A stretch of 64,000 nucleotides of DNA from Ramlibacter ginsenosidimutans (GCF_016654015.1 NZ_JAEPWM010000002.1:1-64000); one strand, 5' to 3'. Counted from the stretch's first letter, positions 15,696 to 25,000 are shown. Notes: generated by a model from the sequence alone, not told the origin. Numbers and translations are program-made.

Positions 15696-15794
15696 GGGCG
15701 GCGGCCGGCGCGAGGTATGCGTCGACCGACCCTGCGGCCCTTGCCGTGTGGGCGGCGAGAAGGAAGACTTTTGGCCAGGCTGCGCCCGTCGAAC

Positions 15795-17789
15795 TCACCC
15801 TGGTAGGGCACTCAGCTCGTGGAAGCCGCATGTCTTCAGGTAATGGAAGGTCTCGTCCAACTCGGGCAGTGGCGGTACGAACACCACGGTGCCGTCACGC
15901 GCACGCGTGAGGAGCACGCGGTATGCGTTTGCTCGGAGCTGCATCGGGTTGTGCACAGGTGCCCCTCCGCGCTTGTATCGACTCGCACGCTCATTGGACC
16001 AGCGTCCGTCCTTTCGCAGGAAGTCCGTGCCCCAGGCTAGGATCGCGCCATCTAGTTCGAGGCCTTGGGCCCCGAACTCGGTGACGCACTGCGTTAAGTG
16101 TCTGCAGGACAAGCCACCCGGAGCATCTTCGCCGTCGCCGTACCAAGGTCCAAATTTCGAACGCTTCGTACTTTGGAAGTCATTCGGTACGCCGAACTGA
16201 GCAAGCGAGCGGTCACGACTCGATGCCACCAGTCCGTATCGCGCAAGTGGATCGCCTGCGTACCTGTCCTTCATGTACTGCTTGGCGCGAGCGAGATCTC
16301 GCGTGATCTTCAGCTGGTGCCCCTGAGCAACGATCGTGGCCGCAAGCGCCTGAAGTGCTGCAGTCTTGCTCACCGTCTCAGGGAGATAGTCGGGCCGGCC
16401 TTCGGCCACAGCCAGCGGGGACTGGAACTCGCCTGACACGTCTAGCGCCACGATCCCCGCGACGAGCCGGTGTGCCTCATGGGAAAGATGCGAACGCAGG
16501 CTCTTATCAAGATTGAGCTGGTCGTGCTTGGTGAACGTCAGACCTGCGAACGCATCAGCGGCCCACGCCGGGCCATGAATGTCCCACTCGCCTCTTTGGG
16601 CGCTCGCCCGGATGGCGTCAGCCCATTGCCCAATGCCTGCCTCTTCGCCGGTGTGAATCTCCTGGCCCGTGCCTACGAGCGCGACCACGACGCACCACTC
16701 GGGCACACGTTCGGCGAACTCGATAAACAACTCCGGTTCTGATTTGGCGACCGCAGAGCCCCCATGCTTTTCGGCCACCATAGCGGCGTCGTAGGCCCTC
16801 TGTGCCTCGTCGTACACCAGTACGTGCTCAGACGGCACGAGGTTCGGGCGAGACAGATACCGCTCGACGTACTGCTTCACACCTCGTACAAAGGTCTTTC
16901 CGTTGCCACCCGCGTCACGGAGTTCGTAGCTGAGGACCTCTACCAACGGCCCATTACCTGAAAGGAAGACGGCTGGCGCTGTAGGCTTCGCATCACCGCG
17001 CGCAATCGCCCACTCGTCGATCTCATGCGAATGCACAAGGCGGAGGCCAACCAGTGTCTTTCCGGCGCCCGGTACTCCTGAAAGCAGGATCAGTTTGCGC
17101 CGACGCATTTGGGCCGCTTGGCGCGTCAACTGCAGTACGCACTCTGTCGCGGGCTCCGTCGCCGCGGACGCACGCTTTACGTGCCGAAGAGTCCCCTTCG
17201 TAAACAACTCACGTGCTGCTTTAACAAGCGTGGGCAGAGGCCGGTACGCCTCCTGCGAGAGGAAGCGCTCGGCTTGGATTGGAGTAGATGAGGGAACATC
17301 CAAGTCGCGCAGGAGCTGATCGAGCTCCATCGGTGGGCACACGTACACGCCAGCCGTATATTTCCGTGACCCGTTGGCGCGGGTGGGAACGAGAACCGCA
17401 TGCACCGGGCGGTCGCCGCATTCTGCATGGTAAGCGCGCAGGTCTCGCGCGTAAGCCTGCGCTTGATCCAAATCCGCTTCGTTCGGAGAGGTCTTGCCCT
17501 TCAACTCAATGACAACAACTGCATCGCGCAACAGGAAGACTGCATCCGCGCGGCGGTATTCAAGTGGAAGCTGGTACTCCAGGACAGCCGTGTATGCACC
17601 AGTGGAGGAATCACTGTCGGTGAGCTCCTGCACTTCCGACTGCAGACGAGGGATGGAGTCCTTCCATGCCCGCACCTGAGCGTCGCCCGCTTCGGCAAAC
17701 TTGCTGGCAAGTGCGCCGACGATTGACGAAAGTTCTTCTTGCGTGAATCGGCAGAAGGTTGCGTCCCAACCGCGAATTGCGTCAGTCAT
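15795..17789 (-). CDS. Nuclease-like/Schlafen-group-3 (DUF2075) helicase-domain protein
   Basis: A 664-residue protein. Around residues 75-105 it shows YRRADAVFLLRDAVVVIELKGK, a D-x(n)-ExK arrangement of PD-(D/E)XK nucleases. From about residue 230 comes an SF1-like ATPase: Walker A GVPGAGKTLVGL, Walker B VLVYDEAQRA, a mid-region VALVGTGQEIHTGEEAG, and a late GLELDGAILAWG ... NAYRVLLTRARDGTVVFVP, the layout of DUF2075/SLFN-g3 proteins. Base composition is visibly lower in GC than either flank, suggesting transfer. Genes of this type are frequent in defence islands. An upstream membrane-anchored gene on the same strand may be its partner. DNA or RNA as substrate is undecided. Confidence 0.85.
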   Translation of the reverse strand: MTDAIRGWDATFCRFTQEELSSIVGALASKFAEAGDAQVRAWKDSIPRLQSEVQELTDSDSSTGAYTAVLEYQLPLEYRRADAVFLLRDAVVVIELKGKTSPNEADLDQAQAYARDLRAYHAECGDRPVHAVLVPTRANGSRKYTAGVYVCPPMELDQLLRDLDVPSSTPIQAERFLSQEAYRPLPTLVKAARELFTKGTLRHVKRASAATEPATECVLQLTRQAAQMRRRKLILLSGVPGAGKTLVGLRLVHSHEIDEWAIARGDAKPTAPAVFLSGNGPLVEVLSYELRDAGGNGKTFVRGVKQYVERYLSRPNLVPSEHVLVYDEAQRAYDAAMVAEKHGGSAVAKSEPELFIEFAERVPEWCVVVALVGTGQEIHTGEEAGIGQWADAIRASAQRGEWDIHGPAWAADAFAGLTFTKHDQLNLDKSLRSHLSHEAHRLVAGIVALDVSGEFQSPLAVAEGRPDYLPETVSKTAALQALAATIVAQGHQLKITRDLARAKQYMKDRYAGDPLARYGLVASSRDRSLAQFGVPNDFQSTKRSKFGPWYGDGEDAPGGLSCRHLTQCVTEFGAQGLELDGAILAWGTDFLRKDGRWSNERASRYKRGGAPVHNPMQLRANAYRVLLTRARDGTVVFVPPLPELDETFHYLKTCGFHELSALPG

Positions 17790-18058
17790 CAGTGTGAGGT
17801 GCAGTATTAAATAGCACGTATGTCGAACGCTGCAGGGTCCATACGTTCCAATGCTTGTAGCGGTCGGATGGGTACTTCGTCAAGCGACGTTGCCTAGTCC
17901 CTTCGGCTGTGCGGAGCGCGGCCGTCGGCCTTAACGCGTATCGCTTAGCTGTTGCATGGTGCCAAGCTCGGGACTGGCGCCGCGGTGGCAGTCCGCGCGA
18001 TCTACTCAACGGTCACAATGACATAGGGACCGGGGGGCCGCGCATCAAGGGGAGTACT

Positions 18059-18763
18059 TCAGACCTTCTTCGCCGCTACTGATGCGGCGAATTCGTCCGT
18101 CACCCGTTTCGCTACTGCGTCAATTCCCCCCAACTGCTCCGCCGCGGATCGCAGGAGTGCCCGAGTTCGAATGCGTGTGGAGAGATCGCACCGCGAGGCG
18201 GTCGCTCGAATCGCATTCTCAAGTTCTTCCAGGCTCACATTGGAGAAGAACTCCTCCGGACCCGACCAGTTAGACGAGTCAGAGCTAGGTGCGGACGCTT
18301 CGGCGGCGCGGCGGGAAACGAAATCATTCAGCTGCTGCGGCATGAGGAGAAGTTGGTCTCGGCCCCGCAATCGGAATGCCAAGAGGGGATCTTCCTTGGC
18401 GAGGTCGACCAAGGACCTGCTTAAGCCCTCTGAGATCCCCGCAACGCTATTTTCGATCTGCAGGCGCCCGAACTGCTCGAACGCGGGAATAGCTTCGCTC
18501 AAAGACGCAGCGAACTCCTCCTCGTTCAACTCTATGCCGCGGGAATGAAGGGATCCCTTGAGCGAAGGACCAAGATTGGATTTCAGCCAACTTGATGCGC
18601 TGCGAACCCGGGATAGAACGTGGTGTAGTTCAAGCAAATAGAACAGAGCTGTCCGAGTGGCGCGCCGCCGCTCGTGCGCCGTCTTCCACCAGTAGCTAAT
18701 CGCAGCAATGAAGGCGCTTCCAGCTCCGCCAAGCGCGCTCAAACCTGTAAGGTCGACATGCAT
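18059..18763 (-). CDS. Membrane-anchored protein of unknown function in the low-GC island
   Basis: A 234-residue protein. MHVDLTGLSALGGAGSAFIA leads into a membrane helix ending AAISYWW, followed by a basic HERRRATRTA, so the remainder should be cytoplasmic and mostly helical. I do not recognise a family. The start ATG (complement of 18761-18763) has GAGGAGAC upstream; the longer frame reads GC-rich nonsense. It lies 269 bp upstream of the helicase gene on the same strand and shares its atypical composition, so the two may have arrived together. The gap to the secretion operon upstream is 70 bp, but composition changes there. Confidence 0.7.
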   Translation of the reverse strand: MHVDLTGLSALGGAGSAFIAAISYWWKTAHERRRATRTALFYLLELHHVLSRVRSASSWLKSNLGPSLKGSLHSRGIELNEEEFAASLSEAIPAFEQFGRLQIENSVAGISEGLSRSLVDLAKEDPLLAFRLRGRDQLLLMPQQLNDFVSRRAAEASAPSSDSSNWSGPEEFFSNVSLEELENAIRATASRCDLSTRIRTRALLRSAAEQLGGIDAVAKRVTDEFAASVAAKKV

Positions 18764-18833
18764 CGACAACGTCTCCTCGTATCGCTTTTGCCGCGTTGAC
18801 CAGCGCGACCTCGCCGCAGCTCTCGCCAGCTCC

Positions 18834-19220
18834 CTATCGGACTTCGCAATCCACCGCCCCACTCTTCCCTCCGGGCGACGCCGGACCCACGGGCCCCCCA
18901 CCCCCACCCGAACCGAACACCGGCGGCGGCGTGAACACCAGCCCCGGATTGCTCGGCACCACCACCGGCGGCTGGGTCGTACCCGGCGTGTACCCGAACT
19001 GCCCCGCAGCGAACGCCTGCGACCCACCCGAGTTGCTGACGTGAATCACTCCGTCCAGCACCTGCACATACAGCCCTGGCGGCCGTGTCGGCGCTGCGCC
19101 CGACGGCCCGCCGGGCGTCACGATCGGAGGCGGCGCGATCGGCACACGCGGGCCCGGCACCTGCGCCAGCGCCAGCGCGCACGGCAGTCCGGTCAACAGG
19201 GCAATGAGCGGCTTCTTCAT
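18834..19220 (-). CDS. Small secreted proline/glycine-rich protein
   Basis: A 128-residue protein with a signal peptide (MKKPLIALLTGLPCALALAQ), then long Pro/Gly-rich stretches (IAPPPIVTPGGPSG; SGGGGGPVGPASPGG) around a short core, GLYVQVLDGVIHVSNSGGSQAF. The core resembles a single beta-strand unit. A strong GAAGGAGG site precedes the ATG at 19220. It is the last gene of the two-partner secretion operon, 20 bp after the FecR-domain gene. Function unknown; it may be an accessory to the exported adhesin. Confidence 0.75.
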   Translation of the reverse strand: MKKPLIALLTGLPCALALAQVPGPRVPIAPPPIVTPGGPSGAAPTRPPGLYVQVLDGVIHVSNSGGSQAFAAGQFGYTPGTTQPPVVVPSNPGLVFTPPPVFGSGGGGGPVGPASPGGKSGAVDCEVR

Positions 19221-19240
19221 GCGGGTTCCTCCTTCGGCCA

Positions 19241-19696
19241 TCAGGGGCGCGGCGGCTGCAGGGACACGACCATGCTGGCGCCTCCCTGCAGCACGCCCGC
19301 GGGCGTGGTGATGACGGTGGCTTGGGCGCTGCGTTGCGCGATCTTGCCGGCGGTACTGCGCAGGCCGCCCTGCGCCAGCGTGAGTTCCACTTTGTCCTGG
19401 CGCGGCTGCGCGGGGTCGTAGGCGTAGCGCGTCACCACCAGCGTGGTCCCGGGTTGCAGCACCACTTCGGCGTCGTCCTTGAAGACCACGCGCGCATACG
19501 TGTCGCGCTGGGTGGAGAGCGTGTCGCCCTCGCGCACCTGCGAGTGCACGGCCAGCACGCGGGTGGCGCCGTCGGCGCCCGTGGAGACGAGCATGCCGGT
19601 CAGCGTGGTGACGGAGCCCACGGCCTGCGCGTAGGCCGCCGGCGTCGCCAGCAGCCAGGCCGCGAGCGGAAGGAGGAGGAGTCGTTGGGCGGGCAT
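19241..19696 (-). CDS. Secreted FecR-domain protein
   Basis: A 151-residue protein with a signal peptide (MPAQRLLLLPLAAWLLATPAAYAQ) and a FecR fold: VGSVTTLTGMLV, EGDTLSTQRDTYARVVFKDDAEVVLQPGTTL, QGGLRSTAGKIA. Here the FecR domain is not an anti-sigma factor, since there is no sigma-factor partner and the protein is exported. Such stand-alone periplasmic FecR proteins recur beside large secreted repeat proteins. It starts 10 bp after the TpsA stop. Confidence 0.82.
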   Translation of the reverse strand: MPAQRLLLLPLAAWLLATPAAYAQAVGSVTTLTGMLVSTGADGATRVLAVHSQVREGDTLSTQRDTYARVVFKDDAEVVLQPGTTLVVTRYAYDPAQPRQDKVELTLAQGGLRSTAGKIAQRSAQATVITTPAGVLQGGASMVVSLQPPRP

Positions 19697-19706
19697 GGCG
19701 TTCTCC

Positions 19707-22586
19707 TCAGTTGCAGTACATCTTCTTGGTGCCCTTGTCCGTGGCCCCCACCGCCTGGTCCTTGTCCTTGGCCCCGCTCTTGCCGCCGGCAGGCTGCGTC
19801 GCGTCGCTCCCCTTGTTGTCCGGGGGCGTGGTGGACGGGTCCTGGTGCAGGCCAGGTGGCACCACGTACGTGCTGGGCGCAATCAGGTTGACGTTCCGGA
19901 TGACGGTGTTGGTCGCCAGCTGCACGGGCGTATTGATCGGCGGCGTCAGCACCTGGCACAGCGCGGAATTGGGCGCGATGGTGCAGATGTCGGCGGAAGG
20001 CGCCGGCGCTGCCGGCACGACGCTCGCCGTCACGCGCGCCGCGGCCGTGGCCGATGCCGCGTAGCCGACGGACAGCGTGGTCACGCCGCTCCCCGTCGCG
20101 ATCGGGGCCGTGCTCACCTGGCCGAAGGCGCCGCCGTTGCCGCCTCCGCGCGCCACGACGAAGTCCGCGAACGCCGCGTTCGCCGCCGCGAAGCCCGGCA
20201 TGGCCTGCAGTTGCACCGTGCCCGCGAGCTGTGCGGAGCCGTCGATGTCCAGCAGGTCGAAATGGCCCGCGCCCAGCCCGGCCAGCTTGATGGCGAGCGT
20301 GCCGGCGCTGCCCTGGTTGTAGTTGCCCTGCACGGACAGGGTGCCCACCGCGGCGCTCGTGCCCGGTGCGACCCTGCCGTTGTTGAACAGCGTGCCGCCG
20401 GTGGCGCTGCCCAGCGCCAGCGCGCCGCTGCCCCCGCCCAGCGCCAGCACACCGCTGCCGCTGATGTTGCCGTTGTTGTAGATGTCGGCGGCCGCGCTGC
20501 GCAGCGTGCCGCCGTTCGCCAGCACGATGGCGCCGTTGTTCGCGTGCGCCGCGTCGAAGGTCGCGTCCAGCAGGCCCTGGTCGATGCGCACCGTGCCGCC
20601 CGCCTGGTTGTCGAAGCTGCCGGTGCCCTGCAACAGCACGGCCGCCGTGCTGCCGGGGCCTACGCTCACGGTGCCGGCGTTGTTCCACGCCATCAGGTCG
20701 GACACGGTGACCTGGCCATCGATGGCCACCGCCCCCTGCGTCGTGAGCAGGCCGCCGTCGCGGTTCGACAGGTTCACATCGTGCAGCACCAGCGCGGGGC
20801 CGGCGGCGCCGAACACCACCGGCACGGCCAGGCCCATGGCGCCGGCCCACTCCACCGTGCCCGTGCCGGTGAAGGCGGCGCCGCCGGCGAAGTTGTGCCC
20901 GCCGGACATGGACAGCGTGGAGCCCGCGGCCACGTCGAAGCTGCCGCCATGGGTGCCACCGTGGTCCAGCACCGCGGTGCCCGTGCCGGCGACCGTCACC
21001 AGGCCGTCGTTGTTCAGCGCTCCCGACAACGCCGATCCCGCGCGGCCGAGGGCCAGCGTGCCGCCGGTCCAGACGTTGACGGTGGCCGCGTTGATCGCGG
21101 AGGTGGCGAAGTCGAGCGAGGTGGTGCCGGCATTGATCGTGATGGCGCCGTTGCCGTTGCCCGTCGAGCCCTCGGACACGGTGAGCACGCCGCCGTGCAG
21201 GCCCAGGTTCGCATTGAGCTGCACCGTGTGGTCGACACCGATGTAGTCGTCCTGGCGGTTGCTGTTCAAGTTGAGCGCGAGTGCGCTGTTGGCGCTGGTG
21301 ATCGGCGCGTTGATGACGATGTTGTTGTTGGCGTTCAGCGTCAGCGCCGAGTCCACGCTGCCGGTCTTGGCGATCGCCGCGGACACCGTGATGTCGCCGT
21401 GCGTGAGGTCGGTGGCCGGGTTGCCCGTGCCGGTGGTGATGCTCACGTTGACGCCCGCATCGAGCTGCGCGGTGATGGTGTCGGCGCCCACCTGCGCGCC
21501 GGCTCCGGTGGATACGATGGCGCTGGTGCCTGTCGCGGCATTGGTGCCCGAGGCCACGATCTCGATGTCGTAGGGGTCGATGTGCCACTCGCCGCCGCGG
21601 CCCACGAGCGGCACGTTGACGACGTCCAGCGCACTGCGCCCCGACGTGTCGACATAACCACCGGCGCCTGCGCTGCCGGTCGCGGCGACCCGGCCATCGA
21701 TCTTCGCCGCGCCGTCGGCGATCAGCTCGACCCGTCCGCCTTTCGTGCCGCTCGCACTGATGTCCGAGGCTGCCGTGGTCTGCAGGTCACCGGAGGCGCG
21801 CAGGAACACGCGTCCGCCTTCGCTCACGACGCTGTCCGCATGGATCGCGCCGCTGTTGCTCACCAGGCCCGCGGCCAAACCGATGCGCCCGGCTTCGGCG
21901 ACGATGCGTCCGAGGTTCTTCGCTTCGCCACGCGTGCCGGTGATCTCGACCGACACGCCCGGGGTGCCGGTGTCCATCAGCTGCACGTTCTGGCCGGCGG
22001 CCAGCAGCACTTCGCCGCCCGGCGCATGCAGCGTGCCGGTGTTGGTGACGCTGGGCGCCACCAGGTAGATGCTGCCGCCGCTGGCCGCGTTGATGGTGCC
22101 GTCGTTGCGGACCTCGCCCGCCGTGCCGCCGGAGCCAAAGGTGAGCCGGCCGGCCAGGAAGTCGCTGTCGCTCACGTTGAGCGTGCTGGCCACGAAGCGG
22201 CCTACATCGATGCGGGCGCCGCTTCCCACCATGATGCCCGCCGGGTTGATCAGCCACAGCGCGCCGTTGGCCTTGATCTGCCCGTCGATCTGCGATACAC
22301 CGCCGCCCACCGTGCGCGCCAACAGAGCGGACTGCGTGCCGGGCTGGCGGATGTCCACCACCGCGCCCGAGCCGACATTGAAGCTCTGGAAGTTGACGAT
22401 CGCCTGCTGCGTGCCCTGCACGATGTTGAGCGTGCTGCCGTTGCGGGAGATCGCGGCGCTGCCGCCGGTGACGTTCCATCCCGTTGGCAGCGCACCCGAG
22501 GCGACCTGCGCGCGCAGCGGCGGGCTCATGGCCGCGCACAGCGCGGCGACGGCGAAGGGGAGATGGCGGAGTCGGAAGCGGCGCAT
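19707..22586 (-). CDS. Two-partner secretion exoprotein TpsA (filamentous haemagglutinin N-domain)
   Basis: A 959-residue exported protein. A signal peptide (cleavage near PPLRAQ) is followed by the TPS domain: GWNVTGGSAAISRNGSTLNI, FNVGSGAVVDI, LWLINPAGIMVGSGARIDVGRFVAS. WHIDPYDIEIV near residue 330 begins the long beta-helix of Gly/Asn/Thr-rich repeats. The C-terminus is a Pro/Lys-rich tail with Cys residues (CTIAPNSALC and the final CN). It would cross the outer membrane through the TpsB pore encoded 33 bp upstream and act at the cell surface, most likely in adhesion. At 959 residues it is short for a FHA-type protein, and no toxic tip domain is evident. Confidence 0.93.
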   Translation of the reverse strand: MRRFRLRHLPFAVAALCAAMSPPLRAQVASGALPTGWNVTGGSAAISRNGSTLNIVQGTQQAIVNFQSFNVGSGAVVDIRQPGTQSALLARTVGGGVSQIDGQIKANGALWLINPAGIMVGSGARIDVGRFVASTLNVSDSDFLAGRLTFGSGGTAGEVRNDGTINAASGGSIYLVAPSVTNTGTLHAPGGEVLLAAGQNVQLMDTGTPGVSVEITGTRGEAKNLGRIVAEAGRIGLAAGLVSNSGAIHADSVVSEGGRVFLRASGDLQTTAASDISASGTKGGRVELIADGAAKIDGRVAATGSAGAGGYVDTSGRSALDVVNVPLVGRGGEWHIDPYDIEIVASGTNAATGTSAIVSTGAGAQVGADTITAQLDAGVNVSITTGTGNPATDLTHGDITVSAAIAKTGSVDSALTLNANNNIVINAPITSANSALALNLNSNRQDDYIGVDHTVQLNANLGLHGGVLTVSEGSTGNGNGAITINAGTTSLDFATSAINAATVNVWTGGTLALGRAGSALSGALNNDGLVTVAGTGTAVLDHGGTHGGSFDVAAGSTLSMSGGHNFAGGAAFTGTGTVEWAGAMGLAVPVVFGAAGPALVLHDVNLSNRDGGLLTTQGAVAIDGQVTVSDLMAWNNAGTVSVGPGSTAAVLLQGTGSFDNQAGGTVRIDQGLLDATFDAAHANNGAIVLANGGTLRSAAADIYNNGNISGSGVLALGGGSGALALGSATGGTLFNNGRVAPGTSAAVGTLSVQGNYNQGSAGTLAIKLAGLGAGHFDLLDIDGSAQLAGTVQLQAMPGFAAANAAFADFVVARGGGNGGAFGQVSTAPIATGSGVTTLSVGYAASATAAARVTASVVPAAPAPSADICTIAPNSALCQVLTPPINTPVQLATNTVIRNVNLIAPSTYVVPPGLHQDPSTTPPDNKGSDATQPAGGKSGAKDKDQAVGATDKGTKKMYCN

Positions 22587-22619
22587 CGGTGGGGTCCTTT
22601 TCTGCTCGCGGCTTGCGCG

Positions 22620-24314
22620 TCAGTACGACAGCACGGCCAGGAAATGCGCGCGCCAGTCGCCGCGCTGCTCGGTGACGGACGTGCCCGCGTCGAACACGCG
22701 GGCGACGTCCAGTCGGAGGTCGAAGGCGCGCGTCCACGCGTAGCGGGTGCCGAAGCCCGCGCTGGAGACGTTCACGGTGTGCGGCACCGCGCTGCCGTCG
22801 GCGCGCTCGTTGCTGCCGTGGCCCGCATCGACGAAGGCGAGCAGCCGCCACTGGCCGGCGAAGCCGGCGCGCGGCGCGAGCTCCGGCGTGTAGACCTCCG
22901 CGTTGAGCACGATGCCGCTGTCGGCTGCCACCGCGCGCTCGTCGAAGCCGCGCACCAGGCCCGCGCCGGTCAGCGCGAACTGCTCGCTGGCCACCAGCGG
23001 CACATGGCTGTACTGCGCGCTGCCCGCCAGGCGCGCCTGCCAGCCGGCGGGCAGCGCGTGGCTGAAGGCGGCGGCGCCGCTCACCACCGTGAAGTCATCG
23101 ATCGTGTCGCGGTTGCCGGAGGTGAGATAGGAATAACGGTCGCTGCGGCCGTCGACGTTGGTGTAGCGGCTGCCGCTCGCGATGTTGTGCGCGAGGCTCG
23201 CGCTGTAGGCGAGCGTCTGCGTCAGGCCCTCGCGCTGCGCTGCGTAGGTGATGCTGATAGGCGTGGTCTGGTAAGGCACGCAGGAGGCGATCGGCGGCGT
23301 GGGCCCGTCGATGCTGACCGGCACGCCGCCCACGCTGCAGCGCGAGTCGATGTTCTTGTGCGTGAGGCCCAGCACCAGCTTGGCCGAGCGCTCGCCTTCG
23401 CGGCCGAGGAAGTGGTTCCAGCGCAGCGCCGTCACGTCGCCCTTGCCCGTGAAGCCCAGCACGCCGCCGAGCGTGGGTGCGGAGGCCGGGGTGTTGGTGT
23501 TCGAGCGGCCGTAGATGAAGTCCAGGCTGTCGCCGATGCCGTAGAACGGGATGCGGTAGCCGAGCGAATAGAGATCGGTGCGCACGCCCTGGGGCTTGTC
23601 GGGCGCGGTGGTGTAGGCCAGCGTGCCCACGTGGTCGCGGCCGAACAGGTTGGCGTGCTGCACGGCGACGCCCGTGCGCCAGAGGCCGCTGGCCGACGTG
23701 CCCGTGTTGTCCAGGGTGGCGATTACGCGCAACGGCCGTGTGTCGTCGACTGCGATCTTCGCGTCGACGGTGCCTGGCGTGGCGCCTTCGGCCAGCGTTA
23801 CGGAGGCCTGCTTGGACGGGTTCTCGTTGGCGAGCTGCAGGGCCTCCGAGATCGCGCGCAGCCGCGGCGGCTGGCCCTCCTGCAGCGCCGGCAGGCTGGC
23901 GCGGATGTTGGCGGTGTCGAAGTGCGCGTTGCCCGTGACGGTGACCGAGCCGATCACGGCCTCGGTGACCTGGATGCGCACCACGCCGCCGGTGAGCTCC
24001 TGTTCCGGCAGCGAGACGATAACGGTGGTGTAGCCGGCCTGGCGGTAGGCGTCCTGCAAGGCCTCCACCGCTGCCTGGATGTCGCCATAGCTGCGGCCGG
24101 TGCCGGCGAGCGCGGCGAGGCGCCGGTCGATCTCGCGCGCGGGCAGCAGCGTGTTGCCTTCGACCTGGAAGCGGGTGATGTCGAAGTGCACGTCCCCGCT
24201 CGCGGCAAGCGCCGCAGGGGCTGCAGCGACAGCCGCGGCGGCCGCGAAGGCCAGGAGTGCGTTGCGGCCGCGACGGGCCAGGTGTCTCGTTGTTGTTTGC
24301 AGGCTCACGCGCAT
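22620..24314 (-). CDS. Two-partner secretion outer-membrane translocase TpsB (ShlB/FhaC/HecB family)
   Basis: A 564-residue outer-membrane protein. It has a signal peptide (to about residue 38), two POTRA domains (ITRFQVEGNTLLPAREIDRRLA; VTGNAHFDTANIRASLPALQ) and a 16-strand barrel with the conserved loop-6 motif VRGF (GAGLVRGFDERAV) and a terminal aromatic strand ending FLAVLSY. It exports the TpsA encoded directly downstream. It is the first gene of the operon; its start codon has only a weak GAAGA site, and an imperfect hairpin lies in the leader. Confidence 0.93.
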   Translation of the reverse strand: MRVSLQTTTRHLARRGRNALLAFAAAAAVAAAPAALAASGDVHFDITRFQVEGNTLLPAREIDRRLAALAGTGRSYGDIQAAVEALQDAYRQAGYTTVIVSLPEQELTGGVVRIQVTEAVIGSVTVTGNAHFDTANIRASLPALQEGQPPRLRAISEALQLANENPSKQASVTLAEGATPGTVDAKIAVDDTRPLRVIATLDNTGTSASGLWRTGVAVQHANLFGRDHVGTLAYTTAPDKPQGVRTDLYSLGYRIPFYGIGDSLDFIYGRSNTNTPASAPTLGGVLGFTGKGDVTALRWNHFLGREGERSAKLVLGLTHKNIDSRCSVGGVPVSIDGPTPPIASCVPYQTTPISITYAAQREGLTQTLAYSASLAHNIASGSRYTNVDGRSDRYSYLTSGNRDTIDDFTVVSGAAAFSHALPAGWQARLAGSAQYSHVPLVASEQFALTGAGLVRGFDERAVAADSGIVLNAEVYTPELAPRAGFAGQWRLLAFVDAGHGSNERADGSAVPHTVNVSSAGFGTRYAWTRAFDLRLDVARVFDAGTSVTEQRGDWRAHFLAVLSY

Positions 24315-24646
24315 TCTTCGTGTTCTTGTCCGGCCTATCGGCTGAACAAGACACGCAAGAGCGACTCCACGCCATGTTCAGTGCGGCGCGGATGGTACGT
24401 CAACTCATCACTGGACGTTGCAGAATGTGAGCGCTGTACGTTGCCGCTGCGGGATGGGAGCGGGCGTAGTTCACGGATCGCGCCGGAAGCACGAGGGCCC
24501 GCGGACCGGCGTCTCCGTCAGTACCGGGCCGTGTACGAGGAAGGGCCTATATGGCGTGCCGCTGCAAGAGCGCGCGCCGGCAGGCCACGATGGCCTCCCG
24601 GCTGCTTGCCAGGCGGGTGCTCGCGCCGCTCGGCGCGAAGCTCGCG
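24315..24646. other. Intergenic region upstream of tpsB; no convincing gene
   Basis: This 332-bp stretch separates the tpsB start from the end of the DUF883-type gene. Open frames exist on both strands but carry shadow-like Arg/Ala-rich composition and no family signal. It contains an imperfect dyad at 24325-24335 and 24340-24350 (CTTGTCCGGCC against GGCTGAACAAG) that would form a hairpin in the tpsB leader. No clear promoter hexamers were found. Confidence 0.6.
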
Positions 24647-25000
24647 TCAGTCCGCGTCGCGGCGGCTGAAGAGCCCAATGACCACTGCGACGGCGGCGCC
24701 GGCGGCAGCGGCGATCAGCACCGCCTTCAGCGGTGCGGCTTCCACGCGCTGGCGGGTCGCTCGCGCAAACTGCCCTGCGCGCCGCTGTGCCACGTCGGCG
24801 ACGTCGCCGATGGAAGCTGCGCTCGTGCGTGCGTAGTCCGCAGCGCTGTCGCGCAAGTCGCGTGCGGTCTCGCCGATGCGGCCTGCCGTCTTGCTGGCGA
24901 GTTGCCTGCTGCTGTCGATCACTTGCGCGGTCGCCGCGAGCGCGTCCTGCGCGGCATCGGTCATGCGTGTGCCGTTGGGCGTGCGGGTGGTGTCGGTCAT
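24647..25000 (-). CDS. DUF883-like (ElaB/YqjD type) membrane-anchored protein
   Basis: A 117-residue protein with a long amphipathic helical region (IDSSRQLASKTAGRIGETARDLRDSAADYA) and a C-terminal membrane segment, APLKAVLIAAAAGAAVAVVIGLF, ending in SRRDAD. This is the plan of ElaB/YqjD-type proteins that anchor to the inner membrane and, in E. coli, bind ribosomes in stationary phase. The start ATG (complement of 24998-25000) follows AGGACTCC. It is transcribed divergently from the secreted protein gene at 25215. Confidence 0.72.
   Translation of the reverse strand: MTDTTRTPNGTRMTDAAQDALAATAQVIDSSRQLASKTAGRIGETARDLRDSAADYARTSAASIGDVADVAQRRAGQFARATRQRVEAAPLKAVLIAAAAGAAVAVVIGLFSRRDAD

Noticed and set aside
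24418..24669. Possible small gene upstream of tpsB on the plus strand
   Set aside because: No ribosome site, no family signal and composition like the shadow frames around it.
19695..24836. A 1713-codon open frame on the plus strand opposite the secretion operon
   Set aside because: Arg/Ala/His-rich shadow of the high-GC tpsA and tpsB genes; no domain motif, and the minus-strand genes have clear families.
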